Of a DNA stretch of 64,000 nt, positions 1 through 10,400 are shown one piece after another. The translations under genes were made by a program, and so were the position numbers. Source of the stretch: Antilocapra americana. Lineage: Eukaryota > Chordata > Mammalia > Artiodactyla > Antilocapridae. Position 1 is the first letter of the stretch, and each line of letters begins with the position of its first letter. Where the stretch lies: NCBI GenBank assembly GCA_007570785.1, contig ML660204.1, positions 3,275,968-3,339,967 on the forward strand, written 5' to 3'. The notes beneath the pieces were generated by a model. It saw nothing but the letters and a program-made list of their open reading frames with translations. It did not search any database and had not been told where the DNA came from.

Positions 1-117
1 GATACTGGAGTGAGTAGCCTTTCCCCTCTCCAGGGGATCTTCCCAAGCCAAGGAATCGAACCCAGGTCTCCAGCATTGCAGACGGATTCTTTACCAACTG
101 AGCCGTTGGGGAAGCCC
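1..117 (-). mobile_element. Bov-A2/Bov-tA SINE, cut by window edge
   Basis: The right end reads as the complement of a tRNA-Glu-derived SINE head, with the degenerate B-box-like stretch and the usual ruminant ending (gaagccc). The left end starts at 'actggagtgagtagcc', typical of the second monomer of Bov-A2, so the rest lies outside the window. Non-coding retroposon mobilised by LINE enzymes. Confidence 0.85.
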
Positions 118-1754
118 TATCTATTGCTTTAGTGAGCAAACTTTTCATGGCCTTCAATGATGAAGGAGGGGAGGGAGACTTTGGGTGCAAAATGGGAAAT
201 TCCTAAGAGCTGTTGCCAACATAAAAAGCAGTCCATATTGTGTCCTAACTTATGGTGAGTTTACAGTGATTACAAGTCCATGTGGAGAATTCCCTGATAC
301 TCACATTCTCTACTACTTAAATTTAAGTAACTGATCATTCTTTTAAATAAACTGGTCCCCGCCTCCTCCAGCCCCCATCCTCACCCTTTTGACGAAGAGT
401 CTGATTTCTCAGCTCCGTTAGAAGTCTCTGTACCTTTCAAAGCTCAGAAAAGTGGAATTTCCAGAAAATGTTACAGCCTCAGCCCAGGCACGACCTTCAG
501 ATACAGGCCAAGTGCCAAGCTTGGCTAAACCAAGTATTAAACATAAAGACTGAAGGGAATTCTTCCCCTTCATTCCTAATAAGAAGCTTTTCCTTTGGCT
601 CTTTGGCTTCTAGTAATTAATTAACTGCCCTCACAGCAAGCTTGCAAAATTTTCAGAATGAGCTTCCATCCCTTTGGGAATAAAGCCTCTTTTTTGGAGG
701 TTTTTTTTTTTTTTTTTTTTTGGCTTGAGGTTTTGGGGCTGGTGGTATGGGAGATACTTGAGAAATAGTAGCATTTGTTTATGAAAATAAGGACACCTGG
801 CTTTCTCAACCATGCATCACCCTCCTCGGCCTACCCCACCCCCTTCCCAGAAAGGTCTAGGTCCAACTTTATCTCTCTAAAGCTCTTTTTACAGAAATTC
901 TATTTGAAATTGCTGCCTGACATAAAGTAACAGGGTTGCAGAGTTAAAACAAATTACCCAGGCAGTGAGAGAGGAGAAAATGAGAGTAACAGGCCTCTGG
1001 GGGAATGTTATGTTTTCAAATAGGATTTCAAAAGGAGATTGCTGATTGATTTAGAGATGTAATAGTTCCTCCTCAACCAGAGAAGAGAGAAAAAAAAGAC
1101 AAAGTTCAGAGGGCTTGGAATCAGTTCAAGCCTCCTTAAACTCATCTTTAAAATGGCGGTCACTAATGTCCAGAAGTTTCTAATTACACGGCAGGATGGA
1201 GAGGACTCAGCTTCATTTATGAAAATATATCGGTTCAACAATTGGCATTTCCCTTGGAGATGTCACAGCACAAAAGAAATTTTCTGCTCCCTGCCCGCCC
1301 CCGCCTTAGACCTAAAGGTGATATCATCTCAGATCAACGTGACTCACAGCCAAAGGTATTCTCGGATCCCAGTTTTGTTTTATGAACTGTTATATATTAA
1401 ATATTGCCCCTTTGGTGAGAGCTGTCAAAACAGTTTCATGTAATCTTCCCTGAGAGAAAGAGCTTTGTGATGCCACATAACTCAAATTATACAAATAACT
1501 GTCAAAAGTCATTAAAATCAGACTTGGGGGCAAGTCGGGGAGGGGGGAAGCACAACCAGGCAAATCCCTGCCTCATGTTCTCAGACAGTCTGAGATCTCT
1601 GTTCATATTCATGAACAAGATTTCCCCCTTGGCTGAAGTCTGTGGACGAGCCATTCACAGGCTGGTGGCCCCGGGAGAGAAAATGTTGAGTCTGGGTGGG
1701 GATGTGGGCCCCGAAAGACCAGCTGTCTGGGTGTAAATCCTGAGGCCATCATTA
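118..1754. other. Unique sequence, no gene seen
   Basis: Holds a 21-nt poly(T) at 701-721 and only short open frames (up to 96 codons, 1153-1443) with no recognisable domain. The poly(T) could be the tail of an old minus-strand retroposon, but I see no polyadenylation signal or TSD beside it. Confidence 0.5.
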
Positions 1755-1870
1755 CTGTTTCTGTGACCCTGGAGGACCTACTTAAACCCTCTGGGTGTCA
1801 GTTCCTCATTCCTGAAATGATTTTAATCCTAGAGCTTGAGTCAAGGGTCAGTGCGAGAAAGCACTGAGCC
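1755..1870 (+). mobile_element. MIR SINE relic
   Basis: Follows the MIR core order: 'ctgtgaccctgg', then 'cctctgggtgtcagttcctc', then the 'ctgaaatgat' segment. Strongly diverged, as expected for an ancient mammalian tRNA-derived SINE. Confidence 0.5.
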
Positions 1871-2489
1871 GACAGGGGTGCTGATGGGGTCAGATGATAG
1901 CCCTTGCCTCACAGGTTTGCACCCCAACCCTTGAGACATAGCCTGGTGCATAAAATGCCTTCTCTATTCTCCAGTCTGGGTGGTCCGGACGAACTTGGAC
2001 TTCTAGCAGCACTATAGGATGAGAGCTTGGGAAGAAGTCACTTAAAATCTTTGATGCAACTGAATTTTCAAGTGTGTAATATTTTTAGGAAGTGGGGGCG
2101 AGGTCCATCCTCTTGAGATTATATTCCCTGGTCCCCTGAGTGAAGAGAGCCTGAGAAATCTCGAAGCCATCTCTCTTAGATGCACAGACCTGGCCTCCTT
2201 GACACCTGCCCCCAGGAGGGATGGGGGCACACGTCTCTCCCTGGTGCCCCTGGGAGGGTCTCAAAGCAGAAACAGCTGTGGGAGTGGGAGCTGGCTTCTG
2301 TGATTGAAAAGTCCCCATAAAGGCATTAACTTTCCATGCCTGGCACTTGGGAGCTGAATTCCTTGACACCCCTCTCTGCAGATGTCATCCCAAGTTCTCA
2401 GCACAAGAACATTTTTTCTTTGGCAGGAGCTGAGGTCAGCCTGACCTTTGAGCCTCACACTCTTCTATGATCCCGTCTAGAGCTGGTCC
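1871..2489. other. Unique sequence, no gene seen
   Basis: Contains short overlapping minus-strand open frames (up to 94 codons, 2085-2369) that lack domain signatures and flanking splice sites I would trust. Confidence 0.5.
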
Positions 2490-2620
2490 AGTCCTTGCCC
2501 AGAAGCCAGAGTGATCATTCTAGAACCGGAATTTGATTCAACTTCCCTCCTTAATTCAAAGCCTGCTGGTTTGGAGCTTGGCTACTTGGCACATGGGGGA
2601 CAAGACATTGAGTGACAAGT
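2490..2620 (+). mobile_element. L2-like ancient repeat fragment
   Basis: The order 'cagagtgatcattctag', 'tttgattcaacttccctcc', 'aattcaaagcctgctgg' resembles a widespread ancient mammalian LINE-type repeat. It is too diverged for a firm family call. Confidence 0.3.
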
Positions 2621-2775
2621 CTCTTCCTCAACACCTCCACCTCATCCTTAGTGGGGGGTACTCACACCCCCCCAACTCCCTAGTGCTCCTCCTTACTTCT
2701 ATTCCTTTGATTCTTCTACTCCTTCTTGTACGGCCAATTCTCTTCTCCACCATCTTCACTGGTTAATTTTTTTCT

Positions 2776-3178
2776 TCACATTTTAAAAGTGTTATTGGAG
2801 TTTAGTTGATTTACAATGTTGTGTTAGTTTCAGGTGTACAGCAAAGTAAATCAGTTATACGTATACACATATCCATTCTTTTAGATTCTTTCCCCATAGA
2901 AGCCATTACAGTGTACTGAGTAGAATTCCCTGTGCCGTACAATAGGTTCTTTGTTTATTTGTTTAATTTTTTATTGGAGTATAGTTGGTTTACATACAGC
3001 AAGTTCTTAAATCTATTATATACAGTCAAATGTATACATCAATCCCAATCTTTCAATTTATCCCTTCCTTCCTTATCCTCTGGGAACCATTCTCTATTTC
3101 TGTTTTGTAGATAAGTTCATTTGCACGCTTTTTAAAATTTTTTAATAAAATTTTTTTTTAATCAGGTTGATTTTTTGC
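2776..3178 (-). mobile_element. L1 3' region, part 1
   Basis: Plus strand shows the complement of a cetartiodactyl L1 3' UTR: 'ttattggagtttagttg', 'ttcaggtgtacagcaaag', 'aattccctgtgc'. The element therefore runs on the minus strand. It is interrupted by a CHR SINE and resumes at 3318. There is an internal repetition of the 'attggagtatagttgg' segment near 2970. Confidence 0.75.
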
Positions 3179-3317
3179 ATTTATTTATTTATTTATTTTT
3201 TACTTTTTGGCTATGCCACACAGCATGTGCAATCTTAGTTCCCCAACCAGGGATCGAACCCACGCCCCCTGCAGTGGAAGCATCGAGTCTTAACCAATGA
3301 ACCACCAGGGGAGTCCC
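3179..3317 (-). mobile_element. CHR-type tRNA-derived SINE inside L1
   Basis: Plus strand carries a (ttta)n tail, 'ggctatgccacacagcatg', 'ccaaccagggatcgaaccc' and the terminal 'accaccaggggagtccc', the complement of a CHR SINE with its tRNA-Glu head at the right. It splits the surrounding L1. Confidence 0.85.
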
Positions 3318-3435
3318 TGTACCCTTCTTTAAGATTCCACATATAAGTGATATCACATGATATTTATCTTTCTGCATCAGACTTACTTGACTTAGTATGA
3401 GTCTCTATGTCCACCTGTGTTGCTGTATTTACTGG
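3318..3435 (-). mobile_element. L1 3' region, part 2
   Basis: Resumes the L1 after the SINE: 'agattccacatataagtgat', 'atcacatgatatttatc', 'cttagtatgag', matching the stretch next to the ORF2 3' end in antisense. Confidence 0.7.
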
Positions 3436-3569
3436 TTGGTTTTTACTCATTTTTACTTGTTGAGCCAGGGTCCCTCCTTGAAACTGCCTTCCCTGAAATC
3501 CCCACGAGGGACCCAGCCTCCCCCTACACCCCAGTCCTATACCTCTGTTCTATGCCTCTTTTTCTCCCA

Positions 3570-3705
3570 TAAGACCAGTGGGTCAAAACCCCAGCTGCAC
3601 AGTGCAACCTCCAGAGGGATTTTGGAAGCAAACCACTCAGGATAGAACCTGGGCATCTCTGTCTTCAAATGATCCCCAGGAAGTGCAGGAAGGGTTGGGA
3701 ACCCC
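3570..3705. mobile_element. hAT-Charlie-like relic (MER20-related)
   Basis: Pattern 'cagtgggtcaaaacccc', then 'cctgggcatctctgtcttc', then 'aaatgatccccaggaagtgc', ending 'ggttgggaacccc', like the non-autonomous hAT elements whose ends read as 'agtggttctcaa...gagaaccact'. Diverged. Confidence 0.4.
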
Positions 3706-3879
3706 ACACTAGACCCTGAGACTTCAAGGGCCACTGTTCCATCCCATGAGCCGATACACACCCAGCATCTTGCCAACTGGGAGCTGGACCCCGGTGCACA
3801 GGACAGCTTGATAGCTTCTTGGGAAATGAGTGTAGGAATAATGATGGACACATTTTAGTTCACCTGCTTCTTCTTCTTC

Positions 3880-4255
3880 TTTTTTTTTTTTTTAGTATTC
3901 TTTAATCAAACTTTACTTTTCACTCCAAGCACCCATTCAGGGCTAGAAGGGAACACATGCCTTCTTACTTAGGTTCTGCATCTTCAGGGATATGCCCTGG
4001 GTTGAGAGCATGTCAGGGGAGAAGGGCACATAATTCTCAATGATACATGCACACCCGTTGTCATGGAGACATCAGCATCCTTGTGACAGGGCAGCTTTGG
4101 CTCCAGTTTTCCTCTGCTTCCATGGCTTGTTTGAGGATGGGGATTTTTGCAAGGATGCTGGCTGGCTCCATCTGCCAGTCATGCCCTGGGGCCACCAGAG
4201 AGCAGTTCTTTATCTTCTCTGCCTGGGCTTTGGGGGTGAGCATTCTCTTCTCTGC
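3880..4255 (-). pseudogene. Possible short retrocopy of an unidentified mRNA
   Basis: A 14-nt poly(T) at 3880-3893 is followed by the complement of ATTAAA at 3901-3906, 7-8 nt inside, the layout of a minus-strand mRNA 3' end. Reading inward, one minus frame runs uninterrupted for about 35 codons to a stop at 3943-3945. Another is open at 4061-4243. The source gene is not recognised. Target-site repeats are ambiguous because both flanks are TTC-rich, so this could also be an ordinary poly(T) beside unique DNA. Confidence 0.35.
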
Positions 4256-4260
4256 TTTTC

Positions 4261-4646
4261 TTTTTTTTAAAATTTATTTATTTATTTGTTCCTTTACACT
4301 ATTGTGTTGGTTTTGCCATATATTGACATGAATCTGTCATGGGTATACATGTGTTCCCCTTCCAGAACCCCGCTCCCACCTCCCTCCTGATTCCATCCCT
4401 CTGGGTCATCCTGGTGCACCAGCCCTGAGCACCCTGTATCATGCATCAAACCTGGGCTGGCGATTCATTTCACATATGATAATTTACATGTTTCAATGCC
4501 ATTCTCCCATATCATCCCACCCTTGCCCTCTCCCATAGAGTCTAAAAGTCTGTTCTATAGATCTGCATCTCTTTTGCTGTCTCGCATACAGGGTTATCAT
4601 TACCATCTTTCTAAATTCCATATATATGCGTTAGTATACTGTATTC
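4261..4646 (-). mobile_element. Ruminant L1 3' UTR, 5'-truncated
   Basis: Starts with T8 (complement of the poly(A) tail), then 'tggttttgccatatattgac', 'caccagccctgagcaccc', 'gggctggcgattcatttcac' and 'ttctcccatatcatcccacc', the bovine-type L1 3' UTR in antisense. No ORF2 remains, so the copy is heavily 5'-truncated. Confidence 0.85.
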
Positions 4647-4909
4647 TTCCTTGCTTTTCAAAGACGGTTTGCCTCTGTCCACAAGTCCTCCTCTTTCCTC
4701 CTTTCAGCTACTCCATGATCTCTCTAAAGTCTCCTTGTCTTTGGGAACAGAAGCCAGAAAGACTTGAAGACCTCTTCCCCCTTCCCCCTACTCACTCCTC
4801 TGGAACAAGGGACCACAGAGGAGGCAGGGGCATGGTGAACAAGGGGAAGGAAAGGTAAATACCTGAAAATGATATCTAGCTGCCCTAAAAGTAATAGCGA
4901 CCATGATCT

Positions 4910-5035
4910 CATTTCATCCTATACCCATTTAACAGACAAAGAAAACTGAGGCTCAGAAACATGAAGTTGTCTGCTCAAAGCCATACAGCTTATACATGGA
5001 GGATCCACAATTTACAACCAGGTCTCCTTAAGCTC
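4910..5035 (-). mobile_element. MIR SINE relic
   Basis: Plus strand reads 'acccatttaacagacaaag', 'aaaactgaggctcagaaac', 'aagccatacagct' and 'caaccaggtctcc', the complement of MIR. Confidence 0.7.
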
Positions 5036-5474
5036 CAACTGTCTACCACCATGCTGAGCTACGTAAAGAATTTTTTGCCTCTTCTGTGTTCCAACTCTCT
5101 TGTGAGAATTTTCTTTCTTTTTTCCATTCTTGATTTTTTTTTCTGTTTTATGTGTACATAAATGTATTTTTAGTCACTTTAAGTAATCCACTGGCATCAA
5201 GATAACATCTGGAATTGAGGGTAAAGAAGTAAGAGTAATTTTTTTAGCTCAAAAAGGTTGCCATACACCTTGAAATGAAATTAAAATAGTGAATAGACTT
5301 CTTCCAATATGATTCCTTCTAAGAGACTTCACCTACTGAAAATCTGTGTTTATCAACGAACGTCCATTCAGTCTTTGCCACTGTAGAGAGTTAAAAATCT
5401 AACTCGCAAACCATTATCTTATTATTATTATCCTCCTCTGTGCCCTGCATGCCCCATCAAATTATGGTTATTCT
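5036..5474. other. Unique AT-rich sequence
   Basis: T-rich between 5100 and 5170; no repeat or gene recognised. Confidence 0.5.
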
Positions 5475-5486
5475 GAGCTGCCCACA

Positions 5487-5713
5487 GGCTTTCCAGGTGG
5501 CTCTAGGGTAAAGAATCCAATTGCCAATGCAGGAGACATAAGAGATGAGGGTTCAATCTCTGGGTCGGGAAGATCCCCTGCAGGAGGACATGGCAACCCA
5601 CTCCAGTATTCTTGCCTGGAGAATCCTATGGACAGAGGAGCCTGGTGGGCTACAGTCCATGGGGTTGCAAGGAGTTGGACACTACTGAAGTGACTTAGCA
5701 CGCATGCATGTAA
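5487..5713 (+). mobile_element. Bov-tA SINE with target-site duplication
   Basis: tRNA head (ggctttccaggtggct), 'gggttcaatctctgggtcgg' B-box region and the BovB-derived body ending 'gtgacttagcacgc'. Flanked by a 12-bp TSD with one mismatch: gagctgcccaca at 5475-5486 and gagttgcccaca at 5714-5725. Confidence 0.92.
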
Positions 5714-5725
5714 GAGTTGCCCACA

Positions 5726-6604
5726 GATTACCTTTACTTCCACACTACTGTATATGTGAATATTTATTTTTGTAAGGGAAAAATTTAATTCTTTTTATTT
5801 TTTACAAAAGCGCATGTAAAGTCTCTTCAAGTCCACACTTTCCTCCATGTTTTCTTTCATTCTTGTTTTCTGATTTGAATCCTTTGGTTGCTTAAAAGGA
5901 TTTCCTTTTCCCCCAAGTCATCTCCTTTTCAGGGTTTAGACACTTGAGAAAACTTCATCTATGTCAGTGAGTACCTGCTGCTGAAAAGAATCTTCTGGAA
6001 TGCTGTTTTGATTTGGCCTGACCTTTGTTGGCAAGTTCATGTCAAAGGTTACCAAGAATACAGAGTAAGGGGTCGACCAGAGCCCAAACAAGTGACTATA
6101 TGTCAAAAGCAATTTTTCAAAAGTGCTCGCCTGGACAAGCAGGCCGTAGGTTTCAGTGGTTCTTGACCCCCAGTGCGTTCAATATATTTCTGGTCAGGGC
6201 TGTGGGAACGACCCTCCAGATGTCTTTAGGAAAGTCCCCGCCTTCACCTGCCTTCTTCTGCAGAGCCTTGGCTGTCAGCTGCCCAGGGGGTGTTTACAGA
6301 GCTGGGTTTTGCTCCCAGTTAATCTACTCATGAAATTAATTGCTGCTTCCCAGGCACCGATGTTTATGCTAGAGCTGCATCTTTAGAGAGCTTTAGCATA
6401 AAGAGAGCTTTATATAGACAGCTTTCACGTGGGCATCTTTCTCTGATCTATATGCCCAGCCCTAACTTCAACCCAAATGTTATGCTCTCCACTCTCCAGT
6501 GTCTTCAGATCCTTTTCAGTGACAAGGCACCTTGTATCTTAAACATTGATTTGCTGTTTTCATATTACTCAGTGTTCAAACGTGCTGTTTTTGTTCATTT
6601 GCTT
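5726..6604. other. Unique sequence, no gene seen
   Basis: Includes two overlapping plus-strand open frames (6025-6333, 102 codons; 6156-6386, 76 codons) without domain or splice support. AT-rich near 5755-5800. Confidence 0.45.
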
Positions 6605-6930
6605 GGTTGCTAAGTCATGTCTGACTCTTGGCAGCTCCATGGACTGGAGCACACCAGGCTACCGTGTCTTTCATTATCTCCCAGAGTTTGCTCAAACCCA
6701 TGTTCATCGAGTCGGTGATGCCATCCAGCCACCTCATCCTTTGTTTTCCCCTTCTCCTTCTGCCCTCAATCTTCCCCAGTCTCAGGGTCTTTTCCAATGA
6801 GTCAGCTCTTTGCATCAATGTGGTCAAAGTATTAGAGCTTTGGCTTCAGCATCAGTCCTTCCAGTGAATATTCAGAACTGATTTCCTTTAGGATTGACTG
6901 GTTTAATCTCCTTGCTGTCCAAGGGACTCG
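6605..6930 (-). mobile_element. BovB LINE 3' fragment
   Basis: Plus strand is the complement of the BovB 3' end: 'gttgctaagtcatgtctgac', 'cgagtcggtgatgccatcc', 'cagggtcttttccaatgagt', 'tctccttgctgtccaaggg'. A minus frame across 6615-6827 encodes the recognisable SLEKTL and RRRRG segment of the BovB C-terminus. Truncated at both ends. Confidence 0.88.
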
Positions 6931-7159
6931 TGCTAGAGGGAAAAAAAATCCACTCACCCCTACACTCCCCAGAGGGAATCACCCTTAACAGATTCTGTAT
7001 CTTCTCAAAGATACTTTATGTATATTTCATTAAGCATGCATATACAATCTTTCTCCCTTCTTTTTACCCACGTGGCAGCACCATTGTTCAGAATGGTCCT
7101 CTGGGGGAAGCCTCTTTGACACACTGGCACTGGCTGACATTTCCCAGGGCTTTCTGAGC

Positions 7160-7290
7160 CCAGGACTGGGTGAAGCTTTCTACCTTCCTTTTCTCATTTT
7201 GTTCTCCCATAACTAATGAGGTTGTGTCTTAGTATTGTTTCAGCTTTGCAGGGAGCAAGTTCAGAGAGGTTTAGTGGTATGTCTAAATGC
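7160..7290 (-). mobile_element. MIR relic, part 1
   Basis: Complement of MIR ('gcagggagcaagttcagaga', 'ggtttagtggtatgtc') that breaks off exactly at the Bov-tA insertion and resumes at 7520. Confidence 0.5.
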
Positions 7291-7292
7291 AA

Positions 7293-7513
7293 TGGCTTCC
7301 TAGGTGGTGCTAGTGGTAAAGAACCTGCCTGCCAATGCACAAGACGTAAGAAACCCAGGTTCGATCCCTAGGTCAGAAAGATCCTCTGGAGAAGAAGATG
7401 GCAACCCACTCCAGTATTCTTATCTGGCAAATCCCATGGAAGGAGGAGCCTAGAGGGCTATAGTCCATAGGGTCCCACAGAGCTGGACATGACTGAAACA
7501 ATGCAGCGTGCAC
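7293..7513 (+). mobile_element. Bov-tA SINE inside MIR
   Basis: Typical head (ggcttcctaggtggtgctag), B box 'ggttcgatccctaggtc', body 'ccactccagtattcttatct', and end 'gactgaaacaatgcagcg'. The flanks ctaaatgcaa and ctaagtacaa are a plausible diverged TSD. Confidence 0.9.
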
Positions 7514-7519
7514 GAACTA

Positions 7520-7592
7520 AGTACAAGGACAAACAGTTAAGAAGTGGCAGAAGAGGGATTTGAACCTGAGTCTGACATCAGAGGTCTTAGTG
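7520..7592 (-). mobile_element. MIR relic, part 2
   Basis: Continues the MIR in antisense after the SINE: 'gtggcagaagagggatttga', then 'cctgagtctgac'. Confidence 0.55.
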
Positions 7593-7938
7593 ATATGAGC
7601 TGGTTATCCTCAGGCAAAGAGAGACTAGTTTTGTCAGTCTGCATAATGCTGAGCATGGAGGGGTACAGCCACTAGACATTGAGCTGTGAGCCGGGTATAG
7701 AGCTGAAACCTCAGGGTTCAGAGAATGAGCTGTCAACCTGTGTCCGGTGAAAACAGGAGAAGTCTCAGACACCGTGGATCACTTTCAAGTTCTTGCTTCT
7801 GGTCCAAAGCCAGACAAATTCCAGGCTACTCCTAGAAATCACTGTGAGTTCAAAATAAACATGAACCTTAGAGCTGTTACTGTCAGGATCTGGAAACAAA
7901 AGCTTTGGGAAAGATCCCATTGAAACTAGAATCATCTT
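7593..7938. other. Unique sequence
   Basis: No repeat or gene recognised; a 61-codon minus frame at 7587-7772 has no features. Confidence 0.45.
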
Positions 7939-8062
7939 GGGACTTCCCTGGCAGTCTGGTGGTTAAGACTTCCACTTCTGGGGGAGTAGGTTCGATCCCT
8001 GGCCAGGGAACTAAGACCTCACACGCTGTGTGGTGTGGCCAAAGGGGGAAAAAAAAGAAAAG
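7939..8062 (+). mobile_element. CHR-type SINE
   Basis: Complete short CHR unit: head 'gggacttccctggcagtctg', B box 'ggttcgatccctggccaggg', 'aactaagacctcacacgctg', and an A-rich tail (gggaaaaaaaagaaaag). Confidence 0.9.
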
Positions 8063-8065
8063 AGT

Positions 8066-8439
8066 CATCTTCCCAACAGCCTTCAGAAGGAAATAAACTC
8101 AAGTGAGAGGTAAGGGATTTAGGGAAACAAGCAATGAGTCGACACAAAGCTTTCCCATACTCACGCCTCATCCCAATAAAGATGCCCTATGGTGTGGGAT
8201 GCAGGAAGAAGGGCCCTGGGGGAGATGCAGGGAGAAAATTGACAAGTGAGGTGATGAATCCAGGGGATGACCTTATTCTTTTTTCCCACCTCAACTTTCT
8301 TAACCTCTTCTTCCAGGAAACCTTTCTTCCTGACCTCCAGGTGGGGTTGTTTCCCCTGCTCTGGGCTCCCTCCGAATGACATACTTTTCCTCATTTAGCA
8401 GTTGTCTCTTAAGATCCTAACTGCCCGGTTTGCCGGAGT
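8066..8439. other. Unique sequence
   Basis: No repeat or gene recognised. Open frames on both strands (8134-8379 and 8161-8394) overlap and show no domain signature. Confidence 0.45.
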
Positions 8440-8640
8440 GTTTCCCCCTAAATCAGAGATCTGCCAACAATTTTCTGTAAAGAACCAGATGATAAATATT
8501 GCAGGCTTTGGGGGCCATATGGTTCCTGTCACAACTACTCCACTCTGCCATAGCAGTATGAAAGCAGTCACAGATAAAACAAACAAGTTCAAGGGCAGCC
8601 GTGTTTCAATAAAACTTTATTTATGGACATTGAACTTTGA
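8440..8640. mobile_element. hAT-Charlie-like relic (MER58-type)
   Basis: Ordered matches to a common mammalian non-autonomous DNA transposon: 'ctgtaaagaaccagatgata', 'aatattgcaggctttggggg', 'tcacaactactccactctgc', 'tcaataaaactttatttatg'. A related copy lies at 13090-13300. Confidence 0.65.
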
Positions 8641-8686
8641 ATTTTGCATCATTTTCACATGTCACAAACTATTGTTCCTCTTTCAA

Positions 8687-9042
8687 TTTTTTTTTTCCTC
8701 TCTAGGCTATTTTTTTTGTGTGGCTATTCTGGGTCTTTGGTGCTGCTTGCAGGTTTTCTCTAGTTGCAGCGAGAGGGGGCTACTCTTCCTTGCAGTGCTC
8801 GGGGTTCTCATTCTGGTGGCTCCTCTTGTTGTGGAGCACAGGCTCTAGACACATGGGCTTCAGTAGTTGCAGCGGGTGGGCTAAGTCGTTGTGGCTCATG
8901 GGCCCTTGAGCACAGGCTCAAATAGTTGTGGTGCATGGGCTTTAGTTGATCTGTGGCATGTGGGATCTTCCTAGACCAGGTATCAAACCCATGTCCCCTG
9001 CAATGGCAGGTGGATTCTTATCCACTGAACAGGGGAATCCCT
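8687..9042 (-). mobile_element. Long CHR-type SINE
   Basis: About 350 bp in antisense: T-rich tail, 'ttctctagttgcagcgagag', 'gggctactcttccttgcagt', repeated 'agtagttg' modules, 'ggcatgtgggatcttcc' and a terminal 'aggggaatccc'. This is the long CHR subtype rather than the short unit at 7939. Confidence 0.85.
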
Positions 9043-10329
9043 CTCCAGGCTGTTTAAACTATGAACACCTTTCTTTGCTCTCAGGTTGTCCTAAAGCAGT
9101 GATGGGTCAGATTTGGGCAGGTCCAGATGCCCCATTAAGTCTTAACCAGTGAATTTCCAGCAAGTGCAACTGGTGAAACAGTTGTTGAACAAATAAATTA
9201 CCCAGGGTGGGGGGAAGGGAGAGTGGCTAGAGACATTAACTCGTCAGAAAAATATTAAATTTGCAAATGGGTTTTATTTGCTCTGAAGTGTCACTGCTTT
9301 TTCTCCCCTGCTGAATATTATGAAATTCTAATTAGCTCCCATCACAACCACGGTTCACAGGTCAGTTTGAGCTCCTTTTTCGGGGTGTCTACATGGCATC
9401 CTGCAGACAGAAATAACTCGGCACGGCCCTGGACAACTGCTCAGCCCCGTGTCTCAGCGGCTGTCAAACCAGGGAGGCAGGGCAGGGAAGCCCAAAGGAG
9501 GGTGTCAACTGACAAGAAGTAATGAAACCGGCCTTAGAAGACGTCTGTTTCCAGTTCATGCTGCTGGAGTGAGTGAGCGCTCCTACATATGAAAAAGTCC
9601 AGCGCTGCACAGGTGGTTACAGCGGTGTGCTGACGAGCAACCCACCTACTCCCAGGTAGACCTCTGTACACCCAGGCTTCCCAAATGGGCACTACGGACA
9701 TCTGGGGTGGGGTATGTCTGTCACTGGGGCCTATACTGTGCATCATAGGATGTTACAGCATCCCTGATTTCTGCCTTTTAAATGACAGTAGTACTCCTTA
9801 CCCAGTTTGGGAAATTATAAAAAAAAAAGTTTCCAAGCATTGTCAGATGTCCCTCCCCTTGGGGGCAAAATCCTCTCCCCCAAATCCACCGTCTCCAAGG
9901 TGGGAAGCTCTAATGAAGACTTGGTGGCCCTGATCCTGAATACATGTTTTCAAGCCAGAGCGAGCCTGGGGTGGAAAGCTGGCCAAATGAGAAAGAAAAA
10001 CAAAGGGCCCAGAGGGAGATTTTTATAGAGTGAAATGTGATTGATGTACCAAGATTTTCCTTCCTAGCTGTTCATGCGAAGATGCTTTTTATGAAACGAA
10101 GATGCTAGCAGATGGCAACATTTTTCCCCCCATAAATGCTTATACCTGGCCAAATCGAGAGTTGGCAGTCCTAGGTCAACCCACACATCTTCTTGTTGTT
10201 GAAGTTTTACAAAGAGAAATTCCAGAGTCTAGGAACAACTGCCTCAGAAAAATCAGATTTCCCACTCTCTCCTTAAAGAGAACTCCTGGCTCCAGTGATT
10301 TCTGGTAATCCAACTATAAAATGAAAATA
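9043..10329. other. Unique, possibly constrained non-coding sequence
   Basis: About 1.3 kb without a recognised repeat. 9240-9420 has an A/T-rich core ('ttctaattagctcccat') of the kind seen in conserved non-coding elements; this is an impression only. Open frames reach 82 codons without domains. Confidence 0.4.
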
Positions 10330-10400
10330 TTGGGTTGGCCAAAAAGTTGGTTCGGGTTTTCCTTGTTAAATGCTATGAATGAACTTTTTGGCCAACCCAA
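10330..10400 (+). mobile_element. Mariner-type MITE (short palindromic element)
   Basis: A 71-bp unit with perfect 19-bp terminal inverted repeats, ttgggttggccaaaaagtt at 10330-10348 and its exact complement at 10382-10400. The TIR is the ruminant Mariner type (ggttggccaaaaagtt). Only about 33 nt separate the arms, so no transposase fits; it must have been moved in trans. TA-type flanks are not clear by eye. Confidence 0.85.
10330..10400 (+). ncRNA. Candidate miR-2284/2285-family precursor hairpin
   Basis: The palindrome can fold into a stem of 19 perfect pairs, two mismatches and three further pairs. The 5' arm carries 'aaaaagttggttcgggtttt', like miR-2284 mature sequences as I recall them. 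The 3' arm carries 'gaatgaactttttgg', the stretch characteristic of miR-2285 members. Ruminants have a very large miR-2284/2285 family, which I recall as hairpins of this kind. Expression cannot be seen from sequence, and most genomic copies may be silent. Confidence 0.4.

Noticed and set aside
1..117. tRNA gene suggested by tRNA-like heads (here and at every Bov-tA/CHR copy)
   Set aside because: These are SINE promoter heads with degenerate boxes and no cloverleaf; none is a tRNA gene.
701..721. Retrocopy tail at the 21-nt poly(T)
   Set aside because: No polyadenylation hexamer beside it and no matching duplication to the right that I could find.
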